DNA of 48,560 bases. Source: Bacteroidales bacterium. GTDB taxonomy: Bacteria > Bacteroidota > Bacteroidia > Bacteroidales > F082. Location: positions 1 to 48,560 of the forward strand of contig JABFQW010000139.1 in assembly GCA_013141455.1 (NCBI GenBank). The letters are read 5' to 3'. Made by a program: the position numbers and the translations under genes. The notes under the pieces are model-generated. The model did no database searches and had not been told where the DNA came from. It saw only the letters and a list, made by a program, of their open reading frames with translations. Positions 1-9,373 of the stretch are shown here, in pieces (the stretch's first letter is position 1; each line of letters starts with the position of its first letter).

Positions 1-517
1 ATTCATCCCATTAAAGCCATTGATTCACAGATTATTAACAATTGCTATTTACAATAAAACGCAACAATTACACTGATTTTAATTTTTATACTGCCTTTGG
101 TAGTCTAAAAATTTTATTAAATCTGTAAATCTGTGGCATTTATAATTTTGTATTTAATTAATCAAGGGCTGAATAGTTACTAGTAATACTATGCAAATTA
201 CGGCAATTATAGTTAAATAGTACGGCAGATATAACTACTCGTGGCCATTCATTTGTTAAAAGATTAAAAAAAAATCAAACTTCCGGTATTCAGGCAGAAA
301 TTTGGGGCTTATTTGGTAATGGTAACACTCTCCATTTGGAATCGATAAATGCTCACTTGGGCGAATAAAGTTCTGATTCAATTCATTTGACGATCGAATT
401 TTTATGAAATTATAGTATCTTGCTCAATATTTTAGCGTTTAAGATGATTTGATACTAATTTTGATTTCATCCTGAGTTTAATAACAAAACCATAGATTCA
501 AACATAATACATACACA
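1..517. other. Intergenic region without a recognised gene
   Basis: This AT-rich stretch upstream of pgi has no open reading frame I can support on either strand and no RNA gene I recognise. A possible pgi promoter lies at its end: a TAATTTTG match to the Bacteroidota -7 box at 456-463, with a weak TTTA at 431-434 as a -33 candidate 21 bases upstream. The rest is featureless to me. Confidence 0.5.
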
Positions 518-2131
518 ATGAGTACAACTTTAACAAACACATTAGCCTGGAAATCACTCGGCAAACATTTTAACGAGATGAAGGATGTTCAGATGAAATC
601 ATTATTCGTAGAGGATGGAAATCGCGGTAACCGGTTTAAACTCAAGGAAAACGGCATTTATTTCGATTATTCGAAACACCGGATAACCGATGAAACGCTT
701 ACGCTGTTATTCAATCTGGCTAAGGAGAGAGGTGTTGAGGAAAGAGGTAATGCCATGTTTTTAGGTGAAAAAATTAATACAACCGAAAACAGGGCAGTAT
801 TGCACACAGCACTACGCGCACCCAAAGGATCGACTATTTTGGTTGATGGCCGAAATATTGTTCCTGATGTACATGCCGTTTTAGATAAAATGGCTGACTT
901 TTCAAACAAAATCAGATCTGGTGAATGGAAAGGCTTCACAGGTAAGCGAATCAAAAACATCATCAATATTGGTATCGGTGGATCCGATCTGGGTCCGGTA
1001 ATGGCTTACGAAGCTTTAAAATACTTCAGTGCCAGGAATTTAGTTTTCCGGTTCGTCTCAAATGTTGATGGAAGTGATTTTGCTGAGGCAGTTCAGGGTC
1101 TTGATGCCGATGAAACCTTGTTCATCATTTCGTCGAAAACATTCACTACCCTCGAAACGATGGCCAATGCACAAACTGCCAGAAACTGGGCTTTATCTTA
1201 TTTAAAAGATCCTTCAGCGGTTGCCCGTCACTTTGTGGCTGTTTCGACAAATGAAAAGGAAGTTACAAAATTCGGAATCGATCCTCAAAATATTTTTGGT
1301 TTCTGGGATTGGGTTGGTGGACGCTATTCGATGAGTGCAGCCATTGGCCTTTCGACCATGATCGCCATTGGTTCAGAGCATTATCATAGTATGCTTAAAG
1401 GATTGCATGAAATGGACGAACACTTCCGTACCGCTCCTTTCGAAAAGAATATACCCGTTATCATGGGTTTGCTTGGCCTTTGGTACAACAATTTTTTTGG
1501 CGCTCAAACCCAGGCCGTTTTCCCATACGATAAATACCTGCATCGTTTTCCTGCCTATTTGCAACAACTCACTATGGAAAGCAATGGTAAAAGTGTTACA
1601 CTAGATGGTGTTACAACCGATTACCAAACCGGAGTTGTTTACTGGGGCGAACCTGGAACAAACGGTCAGCATTCATTTTACCAGTTGATTCATCAGGGCA
1701 CAAAATTGATTCCTACTGACTTTATCGGCTTTAAAAAATCATTAAATAATTTACCGCCGCATCAGGATTATTTGATTGCCAACATGATAGCGCAAGGTGA
1801 AGCGCTGGCTTTCGGTAAAACCGCCGATGAAGTTAGGACTGAAGGCGTTCAGGAACAGCTCGTAGCTCACAAGGTTTTCGAAGGCAATCGTCCTTCCTCA
1901 ACTTTTTTCCTCGATCAGATGAGTCCCGAAAACCTCGGAAAATTAGTTGCGATGTATGAACATGCTGTATTCGTGCAAGGTGTTATCTGGGGCATCAATC
2001 CATACGACCAAATGGGTGTCGAGCTTGGTAAAGTACTGGCACAAAATATCATACCCGAATTACAGGATACATCAAAAGCAATAAATCATGACAGTTCAAC
2101 GAACGCATTGATCGATTTTTATAGAAAATAG
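518..2131 (+). CDS. pgi: Glucose-6-phosphate isomerase
   Basis: Cytosolic glycolytic and gluconeogenic enzyme that interconverts glucose 6-phosphate and fructose 6-phosphate. The 537-residue length is close to the roughly 550 residues of the long bacterial/eukaryotic form. Visible family signatures are the sugar-phosphate-binding [11 protein letters not shown], the MESNGKS block with the catalytic glutamate, and [22 protein letters not shown]-type residues near the C-terminal half with the catalytic histidine. The start is the first ATG in the frame and gives the expected N-terminus. It is a stand-alone gene: about 500 bases of non-coding DNA precede it and a strong hairpin terminator follows 25 bases after the stop. 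Nothing unusual is seen in the protein. Confidence 0.97.
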   Translation: MSTTLTNTLAWKSLGKHFNEMKDVQMKSLFVEDGNRGNRFKLKENGIYFDYSKHRITDETLTLLFNLAKERGVEERGNAMFLGEKINTTENRAVLHTALRAPKGSTILVDGRNIVPDVHAVLDKMADFSNKIRSGEWKGFTGKRIKNIINIGIGGSDLGPVMAYEALKYFSARNLVFRFVSNVDGSDFAEAVQGLDADETLFIISSKTFTTLETMANAQTARNWALSYLKDPSAVARHFVAVSTNEKEVTKFGIDPQNIFGFWDWVGGRYSMSAAIGLSTMIAIGSEHYHSMLKGLHEMDEHFRTAPFEKNIPVIMGLLGLWYNNFFGAQTQAVFPYDKYLHRFPAYLQQLTMESNGKSVTLDGVTTDYQTGVVYWGEPGTNGQHSFYQLIHQGTKLIPTDFIGFKKSLNNLPPHQDYLIANMIAQGEALAFGKTADEVRTEGVQEQLVAHKVFEGNRPSSTFFLDQMSPENLGKLVAMYEHAVFVQGVIWGINPYDQMGVELGKVLAQNIIPELQDTSKAINHDSSTNALIDFYRK

Positions 2132-2156
2132 CCTTCGGATTAAATTAAAATCTGTG

Positions 2157-2195
2157 ACGATCCGGGCGAAAAATTCGTCCGGATCGTTTTTTTTT
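2157..2195 (+). terminator. Rho-independent terminator of pgi
   Basis: A 14-base arm (ACGATCCGGGCGAA, 2157-2170), a three-base AAA loop and the complementary arm 2174-2187 form a nearly perfect hairpin with one G-T pair, followed by a run of T to 2195. It lies 25 bases after the pgi stop codon. Confidence 0.9.
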
Positions 2196-2310
2196 AACTA
2201 CTGTAGTTTAAACCTTGTTAATTTCCAGGCTGAGTTGCCTGTCCCGGCAAAGGACGATGAAGTTAAAACCCGTTTACCATTTAAGCAATTCATTCAATCT
2301 TAGATATTTA

Positions 2311-2342
2311 TTTGATAAAATTTGATAGTTAACGTATATTTG
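2311..2342 (+). promoter_or_regulatory. Candidate promoter of the cytochrome c peroxidase gene
   Basis: A TTTG -33 box at 2311-2314 and a TATATTTG -7 box at 2335-2342 are separated by 20 bases. This matches the Bacteroidota sigma-ABfr pattern TTTG-N19-21-TAnnTTTG. It ends 25 bases before the start codon at 2368. The call is by pattern only. Confidence 0.5.
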
Positions 2343-2367
2343 TTAAAATTCAAAAAACATTATCAAT

Positions 2368-3411
2368 ATGAAAAAATTCTGCTCAATTGCCATTTTAATA
2401 ATTATGGCTTTCATGTTTGCTTGTACAAGTCAGGCACCCAAGGAAAAAGAATCCGGTATTGATGCCGCTGCCCTACTTCAGGTAGCCAGAAACCTTTATC
2501 AAACTCTTCCAAAAGATGCTGTAAATCCTGAAAACCAGGTCACAGCCGAAAAGGTTTTGCTTGGTAAAACACTGTATTATGATAACCGCTTATCGTTGAA
2601 TAACACCGAAAGTTGCAATACCTGTCATAATATAGCCACTTATGGCGTTGATAACAAACCAACCAGCCCGGGAGATAATGGTAAGTTGGGAACACGTAAT
2701 TCACCAACCACATTCAATGCGGCATTACATTTCCTGCAATTCTGGGATGGCCGCATGAAAGATGTTGAAGAACAAGCCGGTGGTCCGGTGATGAATCCGG
2801 CTGAGATGAATATGCCTGGTGAAAAGGAAGTTATCGCCCGACTTTCGAAAAATGAAGGCTACACCAAATTGTTCGCTGCAGCTTTTCCAAGAGAAAATCA
2901 ACCGGTAACATTATTAAATATGCAAAAGGCTATCGGGGCTTTCGAACGCACCCTGCTTACACCTTGTAACTTTGATAGGTTTCTCATGGGTGACCTTACT
3001 TCACTAACACAACAGGAGCTCAAAGGATTGAATACTTTTATCGAAACCGGATGCACCGCCTGCCATATGGGGGCACTCCTTGGTGGAAATATGTTCCAGA
3101 AATATCCTCTGTTCGGAACACATAAAGACTTCACCAACAGTGATGTGGATGACTTCGGCAAGATGGCAGTGACCAAGAATGAAATGGATAAATATATGTT
3201 TAAGGTTCCATCCCTGCGTAATATTGCTAAAACATGGCCCTACCTGCACGACGGTAGCATAAATGAACTGGATAAAACAGTTCGGTTAATGGCTAAAGCG
3301 CAATTAAACAAAGAGTTAACACAAGACAAAACAGCTGAGATAACAACATTTTTACATGCACTTACAGGGGAGATTACGGCAGAAGCCAAAATAGTACCTT
3401 CGATGCCATAG
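2368..3411 (+). CDS. Di-haem cytochrome c peroxidase, lipoprotein
   Basis: Periplasmic peroxidase of the CcpA/MauG family, which reduces hydrogen peroxide to water with electrons from the respiratory chain. The N-terminus is a lipoprotein signal with lipobox MFAC and Cys19, so it is probably membrane-tethered. Two c-type haem-binding motifs are present: CNTCH with Cys83, Cys86 and His87, and CTACH with Cys229, Cys232 and His233. The first half also has the family sequences LGKTLYYDNRLS, GTRNSPTTFNAA and FWDGRM; the second half has KVPSLRNIAKTWPYLHDGS. At 347 residues it is normal in length. It has its own promoter and is followed by a MITE-like element rather than a co-transcribed gene, so it appears monocistronic. 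Transfer to another subfamily such as MauG-like enzymes cannot be excluded, but peroxidase is most likely. Confidence 0.93.
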   Translation: MKKFCSIAILIIMAFMFACTSQAPKEKESGIDAAALLQVARNLYQTLPKDAVNPENQVTAEKVLLGKTLYYDNRLSLNNTESCNTCHNIATYGVDNKPTSPGDNGKLGTRNSPTTFNAALHFLQFWDGRMKDVEEQAGGPVMNPAEMNMPGEKEVIARLSKNEGYTKLFAAAFPRENQPVTLLNMQKAIGAFERTLLTPCNFDRFLMGDLTSLTQQELKGLNTFIETGCTACHMGALLGGNMFQKYPLFGTHKDFTNSDVDDFGKMAVTKNEMDKYMFKVPSLRNIAKTWPYLHDGSINELDKTVRLMAKAQLNKELTQDKTAEITTFLHALTGEITAEAKIVPSMP

Positions 3412-3419
3412 TTTTGTAT

Positions 3420-3605
3420 TCAATATTGGGCCCACTCCGAAAATTGATAAAAGAAGAAATGCCACCAATCCACAAAAACACTAAAATCCACCAAAACCTC
3501 AAAATCAGTATTTTACCATTGGTGATATTTGGTGTTTTTGTCTCGTCATTGCATACGTGACGAGATTGTGGCAATATTTGGCTTTTCGGAGTGGACTCAA
3601 TATTA
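3420..3605. repeat. MITE-like palindromic element
   Basis: Two 22-base terminal inverted repeats, 3422-3443 and 3583-3604, match at 20 of 22 positions. The octamer TCAATATT occurs in direct orientation at both ends (3420-3427 and 3597-3604) and could be a target-site duplication, although AATATT is itself palindromic. Inside, sequences of the type CCACAAAAACACTAAA and TTTGGTGTTTTTGT are again inverted, and TCTCGTCA/TGACGAGA forms a perfect 8-bp stem at 3541-3565. No protein-coding content is credible. It fills the gap between two convergent genes and may also act as a bidirectional terminator. Confidence 0.6.
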
Positions 3606-3675
3606 AATCAATATGAGTGAGAATGATAACTGGCTGAAGGCATAAAGCTACGATTGCTGTCGTAATCATACGAAC

Positions 3676-4869
3676 TTATTTCACCAGCAAAGCTAATCCT
3701 CCCTCTGAGGTTTCTTTATAGATATCCGGTAAATCGTGTCCGGTTTGGTTTAGCGCAAGGCAAATTTTATCGAAACTCACACGGTGTTGACCGTCTGACA
3801 GTAGTGCGTAAGCACTTGCATCCATAGCTCGTCCGGCTCCGATTGCATTGCGCTCGATGCATGGAATCTGCACCAATCCGGCAACCGGATCGCAGGTGAG
3901 CCCCAGGTGGTGTTCCAATCCCATCTCGGCAGCATATTCGACCTGTGACGGAGTGGCACCGAAAAGCTGCGCGGCAGCTCCGGCAGCCATCGAACAAGCT
4001 GTCCCAACTTCGCCCTGGCAACCAACCTGTGCTCCTGAAATTGAGGCGTTTTTCTTCACAAGGTTACCAATCAATGCCGCTGTGGCTAAGGCACGTAAAA
4101 TCTTTGTTTCAGAAAAATCATAGGTATTCTGAACATGGTAAAGCACAGCCGGCAACACACCACACGATCCACAGGTAGGAGCAGTAACAATGGTACCACC
4201 ACCGGCATTCTCTTCCGAAACTGCCAGCGCATACGCAAAAACCAACGCCCTTTTTTGTAGAGTTCCGGATGAACTTTTGGCTTTGATATAATAAGAAGAG
4301 GCTTTTCGCGGAAGATGTAAAATCCCCGGTAATACACCCTCGTGTTCGAGTCCGCGTACGATGGATTCCTTCATTGTTTTCCAAACTTCTGCCTGAAATT
4401 CCCATATATCATCGCCTTCATGTATCTCAACATATTCCCAAAGTGTTCGACCATTCTGCTGACACCATTTCAATATATCGTTCATTTTTGTGTGTGGATA
4501 AACGGATACGCTCTGCGCTTTCATTTCATCATCCATAATATCCCCTCCCCCAACACTGAAAACTGTCCAGGTATCGAGCAGATCACCATTGTCATTGAAG
4601 GCTTCAAATTTCATCCCATTCGGATGTTGTGGCAGCACCGTATCTTTCTCCCAAATGATTCTGACTTTATCTTCAGGAAACGATTCTTTCAAAACTTTGT
4701 CGGTTAAATGCCCTTTACCGGTGGCAGCCAAACTGCCATATAGCGTGATATTGATTCGGGTGGCCGGTTCATTTTTTAGTAAAAATTTTTCGGCAGCAAA
4801 GCGTGGCCCCATGGTATGGCTACTCGATGGTCCGAGGCCGGTTTTATATATTTTACGGATTGATTCCAT
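3676..4869 (-). CDS. sdaA: L-serine dehydratase, single-chain iron-sulfur type
   Basis: Iron-sulfur enzyme that deaminates L-serine to pyruvate and ammonia, in the cytosol. It carries the beta and alpha domains in one chain: the N-terminal GPSSSHTMGPR signature of the beta domain, and in the alpha domain APTCGSCGVLPAVL and CDPVAGLVQIPCIERNAIGA, which supply the expected cluster cysteines. The length of 397 residues is slightly below the 400-455 usual for this form, mostly by compact loops. The start ATG at 4867-4869 puts the first conserved residues about 15 amino acids from the N-terminus, as usual. It is convergent with the peroxidase gene and separated from the TolC gene upstream by about 100 bases, so it is probably its own unit. 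Confidence 0.95.
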   Translation of the reverse strand: MESIRKIYKTGLGPSSSHTMGPRFAAEKFLLKNEPATRINITLYGSLAATGKGHLTDKVLKESFPEDKVRIIWEKDTVLPQHPNGMKFEAFNDNGDLLDTWTVFSVGGGDIMDDEMKAQSVSVYPHTKMNDILKWCQQNGRTLWEYVEIHEGDDIWEFQAEVWKTMKESIVRGLEHEGVLPGILHLPRKASSYYIKAKSSSGTLQKRALVFAYALAVSEENAGGGTIVTAPTCGSCGVLPAVLYHVQNTYDFSETKILRALATAALIGNLVKKNASISGAQVGCQGEVGTACSMAAGAAAQLFGATPSQVEYAAEMGLEHHLGLTCDPVAGLVQIPCIERNAIGAGRAMDASAYALLSDGQHRVSFDKICLALNQTGHDLPDIYKETSEGGLALLVK

Positions 4870-4971
4870 TGGTACGAAAATTAGAGTAAAAAAGTAATTC
4901 GGATTGCAAGTTCATTCATGCAAAAGTATGGTTTTGAGTAAAGCACAGATCGTTGATTAATCTTTAGCTTT

Positions 4972-6270
4972 TCATAATGGGCCCAACTGATAGGTCAATC
5001 GTTTTAATTCGATCTCGGCGATTTTAGCATCATACTGAAGGTTTACCAATAGGTATCCGGCATTCTCGAAACTGGCCTGAGCTGCCTTAACATCCAATAT
5101 TGTCGCCTGATTTAACCGGAATCGCTGTATTACAATTTCGACCAAACGACCTGCGTGTTCATAATTCTTCTGCTGAGCTTTCAGTTGTTGTAAGGTAACC
5201 TCATACGTCTGGTATGTTTTTATCGCTTTGGCTTTTAACGCGGCAAACAGGTTTTTGTGTTGCAGTTCCGAATTCTTCACATTAAAACCAGCCACTTGTT
5301 GCTGCGATTTATATATAAACCCATTAAACACAGGTATTTGTATTGAAGCCCCCAGTATCGGACCGTAATTTTGTGTGAAAAGATTAAATCCGGCAGAACT
5401 GCTGTTGTAAATAAAATTATAGCCTGTATTGATACGTACGGAAGGATATCGTTGCGACTTTAACTCTTTCACAATCTGCTCATTGATTTTAATTTGTTGT
5501 GCACTTGACAGAAACTGCGGATTATTTTCGAGGTGGTTGAGGATTGATTCCTTTTGAATTAATGTATCAACCCGAATAGTATCGCGCACTGAAATGGAAT
5601 AGTACTGATCGACACCCATCAAGGCTAACAGATTTATCTTTTCCTGTTCGATATTCAGGTGCTGACCGATCAGGTTTTGTTCGGCCATATTTCGGTCCAT
5701 TTCGGCTTGCAATAGGTCGGCATCATTGGCCATACCAACGGTTGAACGTGTTTTAACAATGTTAAGTTTTTCAGTTGAAACATCCAGAGAGCTTTGTATG
5801 ATAGTCAGATACCTTTGCTGGCGCAGGATATTGTAGTAAGTAACCATTACTGCGGCCATCGTATTTTGAATCTGCATATTTAACTCCAATTCACTTTGCA
5901 TCTGAAGACGATTAAGTCTGTCTTTGGTCGCGATAATTTTAAATCCGTTAAAAAGCACCATACTGGCTGAAACCCCGGTATTAATTGAACCTGACGATAC
6001 ATCTTTCCTGATAATATCGACACCCGTACTCAGTTTCTGATCTAAATTGTAAAGTGAATTACTATTTGTGGCCGTCACATTCACCGATGGTAAGCCACCG
6101 GCAACTCCAAATGAATTGTTTACCTTACTAATTTCAGTATTGTTTTTCGCAATCCTGATTTCGTAATTATGCTCAAGTGCAGTATTTATCGCCTCTTCGA
6201 TAGTGAGCAACTGTTGTGGCCAGGCAAGTACCGGTAACATTATAGTTATCAGGAATAAAACCTTTTTCAT
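4972..6270 (-). CDS. TolC-family outer-membrane efflux protein
   Basis: Outer-membrane and periplasmic tunnel that completes the tripartite RND pump encoded just upstream. The start at 6270 is preferred over the longer frame start at 6330, because MKKVLFLITIMLPVLAWPQQ is a normal signal peptide and the upstream 20 residues would overlap the RND gene. The mature protein is mostly long amphipathic helices with the family's internal duplication. It has LLTIEEAINTALEHNYEI at the beginning, NDADLLQAEMDRNMAEQNL in the first half, and LNQATILDVKAAQASFENA in the second half. At about 432 residues it is a typical length. It starts 19 bases after the RND stop codon and is the last gene of the operon. 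Confidence 0.92.
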   Translation of the reverse strand: MKKVLFLITIMLPVLAWPQQLLTIEEAINTALEHNYEIRIAKNNTEISKVNNSFGVAGGLPSVNVTATNSNSLYNLDQKLSTGVDIIRKDVSSGSINTGVSASMVLFNGFKIIATKDRLNRLQMQSELELNMQIQNTMAAVMVTYYNILRQQRYLTIIQSSLDVSTEKLNIVKTRSTVGMANDADLLQAEMDRNMAEQNLIGQHLNIEQEKINLLALMGVDQYYSISVRDTIRVDTLIQKESILNHLENNPQFLSSAQQIKINEQIVKELKSQRYPSVRINTGYNFIYNSSSAGFNLFTQNYGPILGASIQIPVFNGFIYKSQQQVAGFNVKNSELQHKNLFAALKAKAIKTYQTYEVTLQQLKAQQKNYEHAGRLVEIVIQRFRLNQATILDVKAAQASFENAGYLLVNLQYDAKIAEIELKRLTYQLGPL

Positions 6271-6289
6271 CGCTTGCCATTTATAAAGT

Positions 6290-9200
6290 TCAGGATACAA
6301 CATTTTCAATTTCTTCTTTGTTGGCTTCATGCTTACCAGAGATGTACGTGTAAACAGAAGGAATAACGAATAGTGTCAGAATCAGTGAAAACATGATTCC
6401 ACCTACCACCACAATCCCCAACGGGACACGGCTTGTGGCTGCTGAACCAAGGCTAAGTGCAATGGGTAAAGCGCCCAATGAGGTAGCAAGACTTGTCATT
6501 AAAATAGGTCTCAAGCGTTGTGTGGCGGCTTCAACAACGGCCTGTCGGATAGGTATGCCCTGGTCTCTTTTTTGGTTGGCAAACTCTACAATAAGTATCC
6601 CGTTTTTGGTAACTAATCCAATCAGCATGATCATACCGATCTGCGAAAAGATATTGAAGGTTTGACCGAATGCCCACAAACTCAACAATGCACCTGCAAT
6701 GGCAAGCGGCACCGTAAGCATGATGGTGAACGGATCTTTAAAACTTTCGAACTGGGCCGCCAACACCAAATAAATGAGAACCAGCGCCAGTACGAAAGCA
6801 AATAAAGTATTCGAGGAGCTTTCGGAATAATCACGTGACGGGCCGCTAAGCGAAGTTTGAAAAGTATCGTCAAGCAAATCATCAGCAATGGTTTGCATCG
6901 ATTCTACACCATCTCCGATTGTTTTCCCTTCGGCCAACGAGGCGGAGATTGTTGCCGATTTATATCGGTTATAATGAAACAAGGTGGGTGGATTCGCATT
7001 ACGTTCTATTCTTAAGACTGAGGCAAGTGAAATATTAATTCCTTTATTATTGCGAACGTATAACTTCAAAATATCATCTGTTGCCTGTCGTTCCTGCATC
7101 TTTACCTGTGTAATAACCTGATATTGTTTACCATTCATGATGAAATAATCTAATCGTCTGCCACTGAATGCACTTTGAAGCACATCGGCAATATCGGTAA
7201 CGGTTAGTCCCAATTCGCGCGCTTTGATCCTGTCGATATAAATATCAGCTTCCGGTTTGTTGAATTTCATATTCACATCCACATTCTGAAATGTTTTATC
7301 GCCTTTGGCCTGTTCTAAGAATTGCGGAATGACCTCTTTCAACTTTTCAAAGTCGAGGTTCTGAATAACAAACTGAACAGGCTGTGCCCCTTTCGATCCC
7401 AGGCCAACCGAAATAGTTTGTTCCTCAACCGGAAAAGTACGGATGTTGTTAAACCGCATAACCTTTTTCGTTAAATCCTGAGCAATAGCTTTTTGACTTC
7501 GCATTCTATCGCCTGACGGAATCAAACCAAGTCGTCCCATACCACTATTCACACCGGTGCTGCTGTAACCAGGAACGGCGAAGAAAGCAAAATCAAGTTC
7601 CGGGACTGAGTCAAGAATATAGTTTTGAAGTTCATCTGTTGCCTGGGTCATATAATCGAAACTTGCACCTTCGGGGCCGGTAATCATTAATCGTAACTGG
7701 CCTTTATCTTCGAGTGGTGCAATTTCACTTTGCAAGGTTTTTCCAACTGCAAATACAATCACCAGACAAGCTACAACAATCGCCCAGGCTATCCATCGTT
7801 TGCTGATAAATCGTTGCAGAAGATTTTTATAGCCATTTTCGAGTGCAAAAAAGAAGGGTTCGGTTTTGTTATAGAATTTGCCGTGCTTCGAATTTTTACG
7901 TGTAAGCAAAACATTTAAAACAGGTGTTATTGTCAGCGATACAAAAGCCGAGACCAACACGGCGCTTGCCAATACGATACCGAATTCACGAAACAAACTG
8001 CCAACGAATCCCTGAAGGAAAACAACAGGCAGAAATACTATGGCGAGCGTTACCGAAGTTGAAATAACTGCAAAATATATCTCTTTGCTACCTTCCAGGG
8101 CAGCCAGACGGATAGGCATTCCCCTCTCGAATTTCCTGAAAATATTTTCAGTTACAACGATACCATCGTCAACAACCAAACCAGTTGCCAACACGATAGC
8201 TAACAAAGTAAGTATATTGATTGAAAAACCCGCCAGATACATGATAAAGAAGGTAGATACCAACGAAATAGGAATATCAATCAAAGGCCGGATGGCGATC
8301 AGCCAACTCCTGAAAAATAAATAGATCACCAGAATGACCAACAACAGCGCGATTAGCAAGGTTTCTTTTACCTCGGTCAGCGACTTTCTGACATTCATTG
8401 TGTTGTCAATTAGTGTGGTGAATATGATATCGCCACCTTGTATCGAACTTTTAATTTCGTCGAGCCTTTTGTTAAACTCATTCGAAATATTTATATAATT
8501 TGCGCCTGGTTGTGGAATAATCGCGATACCAACAGCACTTACCCCATTCATCCGCCAGCTATGCTCATATTGTTCGGGGCCCAATTCAACTTTTGCCACA
8601 TCACTTAATCTTACAATCCCTTTCGAATCTTCGCGAATAATCAAATCCCTGAAATCTTTTTCAGTACTTAACCTGCCTATTGTTCTGATGATTAACTCGG
8701 TCTTGTTTCCATAAATTTTTCCTGAAGGAACCTCTGCATTTTCTTTTTGCAGCACGCTGGTGATATCATTAAAAGCAATATTATAAGCGTTCATTTTATC
8801 AGGATCGATCCATAAACGCATGGCCGGACGCTTTTGGCCAACGATATTAACGGCGCTTACTTCGGGAATTGTCTGGAACTTATTTTGCAAGGTGTTTTCT
8901 GCATAATCGCTAAGCTCAAGTAAACCTTTTGTTGAACTCTGCACAGCCATTAAAATAATGAAATCGCTGTTGGCATCCGATTTGGTAACTACCGGTGGCG
9001 CATCAATATCCTGCGGCAGGTTTCGAACAGCCTGACTTACCTTATCGCGCACATCATTTGCTGCCGTTTCAAGATCAGAGTCAAGATTAAACTCAACCGA
9101 AATATTACTGTTTCCAACTGCACTTGATGAGGTGATTGTACGGATACCCGGAATACCATTGATAGATTTCTCGAGTGGTTCAGTTATCTGACTTTCAATA

Positions 9201-9373
9201 ATATCTGCATTGGCACCTATATAAGAAGTTCTTACAGTAATAACCGGCGGATCAATGGCAGGATATTCACGCACTCCCAGAAAGTAATAACCGATAATTC
9301 CAAAAAGGATGATGAAGATATTCAATACTGTAGCCAGAACAGGCCTCTTCAATGATAATGCCGAAATATTCAT
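6290..9373 (-). CDS. RND efflux transporter, HAE1/AcrB-like inner-membrane pump
   Basis: Proton-driven inner-membrane pump of the hydrophobe/amphiphile efflux family. At 1027 residues it has the family length, twelve predicted membrane helices in two homologous halves and two large periplasmic loops. The N-terminus MNISALSLKRPVLATVLNI is the usual cytoplasmic start and first helix. The proton-relay aspartates are visible in LATGLVVDDGIVVTENIFRK of helix 4. The second half has GLVTKNGILIVEFANQKRD and AATQRLRPILMTSLAT. The ATG overlaps the stop of the adaptor gene (ATGA), so translation is coupled. Substrate cannot be read from sequence; MarR control suggests drugs, bile-like detergents or phenolics. 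Confidence 0.96.
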   Translation of the reverse strand: MNISALSLKRPVLATVLNIFIILFGIIGYYFLGVREYPAIDPPVITVRTSYIGANADIIESQITEPLEKSINGIPGIRTITSSSAVGNSNISVEFNLDSDLETAANDVRDKVSQAVRNLPQDIDAPPVVTKSDANSDFIILMAVQSSTKGLLELSDYAENTLQNKFQTIPEVSAVNIVGQKRPAMRLWIDPDKMNAYNIAFNDITSVLQKENAEVPSGKIYGNKTELIIRTIGRLSTEKDFRDLIIREDSKGIVRLSDVAKVELGPEQYEHSWRMNGVSAVGIAIIPQPGANYINISNEFNKRLDEIKSSIQGGDIIFTTLIDNTMNVRKSLTEVKETLLIALLLVILVIYLFFRSWLIAIRPLIDIPISLVSTFFIMYLAGFSINILTLLAIVLATGLVVDDGIVVTENIFRKFERGMPIRLAALEGSKEIYFAVISTSVTLAIVFLPVVFLQGFVGSLFREFGIVLASAVLVSAFVSLTITPVLNVLLTRKNSKHGKFYNKTEPFFFALENGYKNLLQRFISKRWIAWAIVVACLVIVFAVGKTLQSEIAPLEDKGQLRLMITGPEGASFDYMTQATDELQNYILDSVPELDFAFFAVPGYSSTGVNSGMGRLGLIPSGDRMRSQKAIAQDLTKKVMRFNNIRTFPVEEQTISVGLGSKGAQPVQFVIQNLDFEKLKEVIPQFLEQAKGDKTFQNVDVNMKFNKPEADIYIDRIKARELGLTVTDIADVLQSAFSGRRLDYFIMNGKQYQVITQVKMQERQATDDILKLYVRNNKGINISLASVLRIERNANPPTLFHYNRYKSATISASLAEGKTIGDGVESMQTIADDLLDDTFQTSLSGPSRDYSESSSNTLFAFVLALVLIYLVLAAQFESFKDPFTIMLTVPLAIAGALLSLWAFGQTFNIFSQIGMIMLIGLVTKNGILIVEFANQKRDQGIPIRQAVVEAATQRLRPILMTSLATSLGALPIALSLGSAATSRVPLGIVVVGGIMFSLILTLFVIPSVYTYISGKHEANKEEIENVVS

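Noticed and set aside
3374-3574. 66-codon minus-strand frame between the peroxidase and serine dehydratase genes
   Set aside because: It lies almost entirely in the palindromic MITE-like element and its peptide has no signal, domain or protein-like composition.
4342-4897. Open frames of 102-121 codons on the plus strand opposite sdaA
   Set aside because: They are antisense shadows of a clearly real gene with intact motifs; no start signal or family match.
8040-8324. 94-codon plus-strand frame opposite the RND pump gene
   Set aside because: It mirrors the strongly conserved helix-4 region of the pump and is explained by codon bias.
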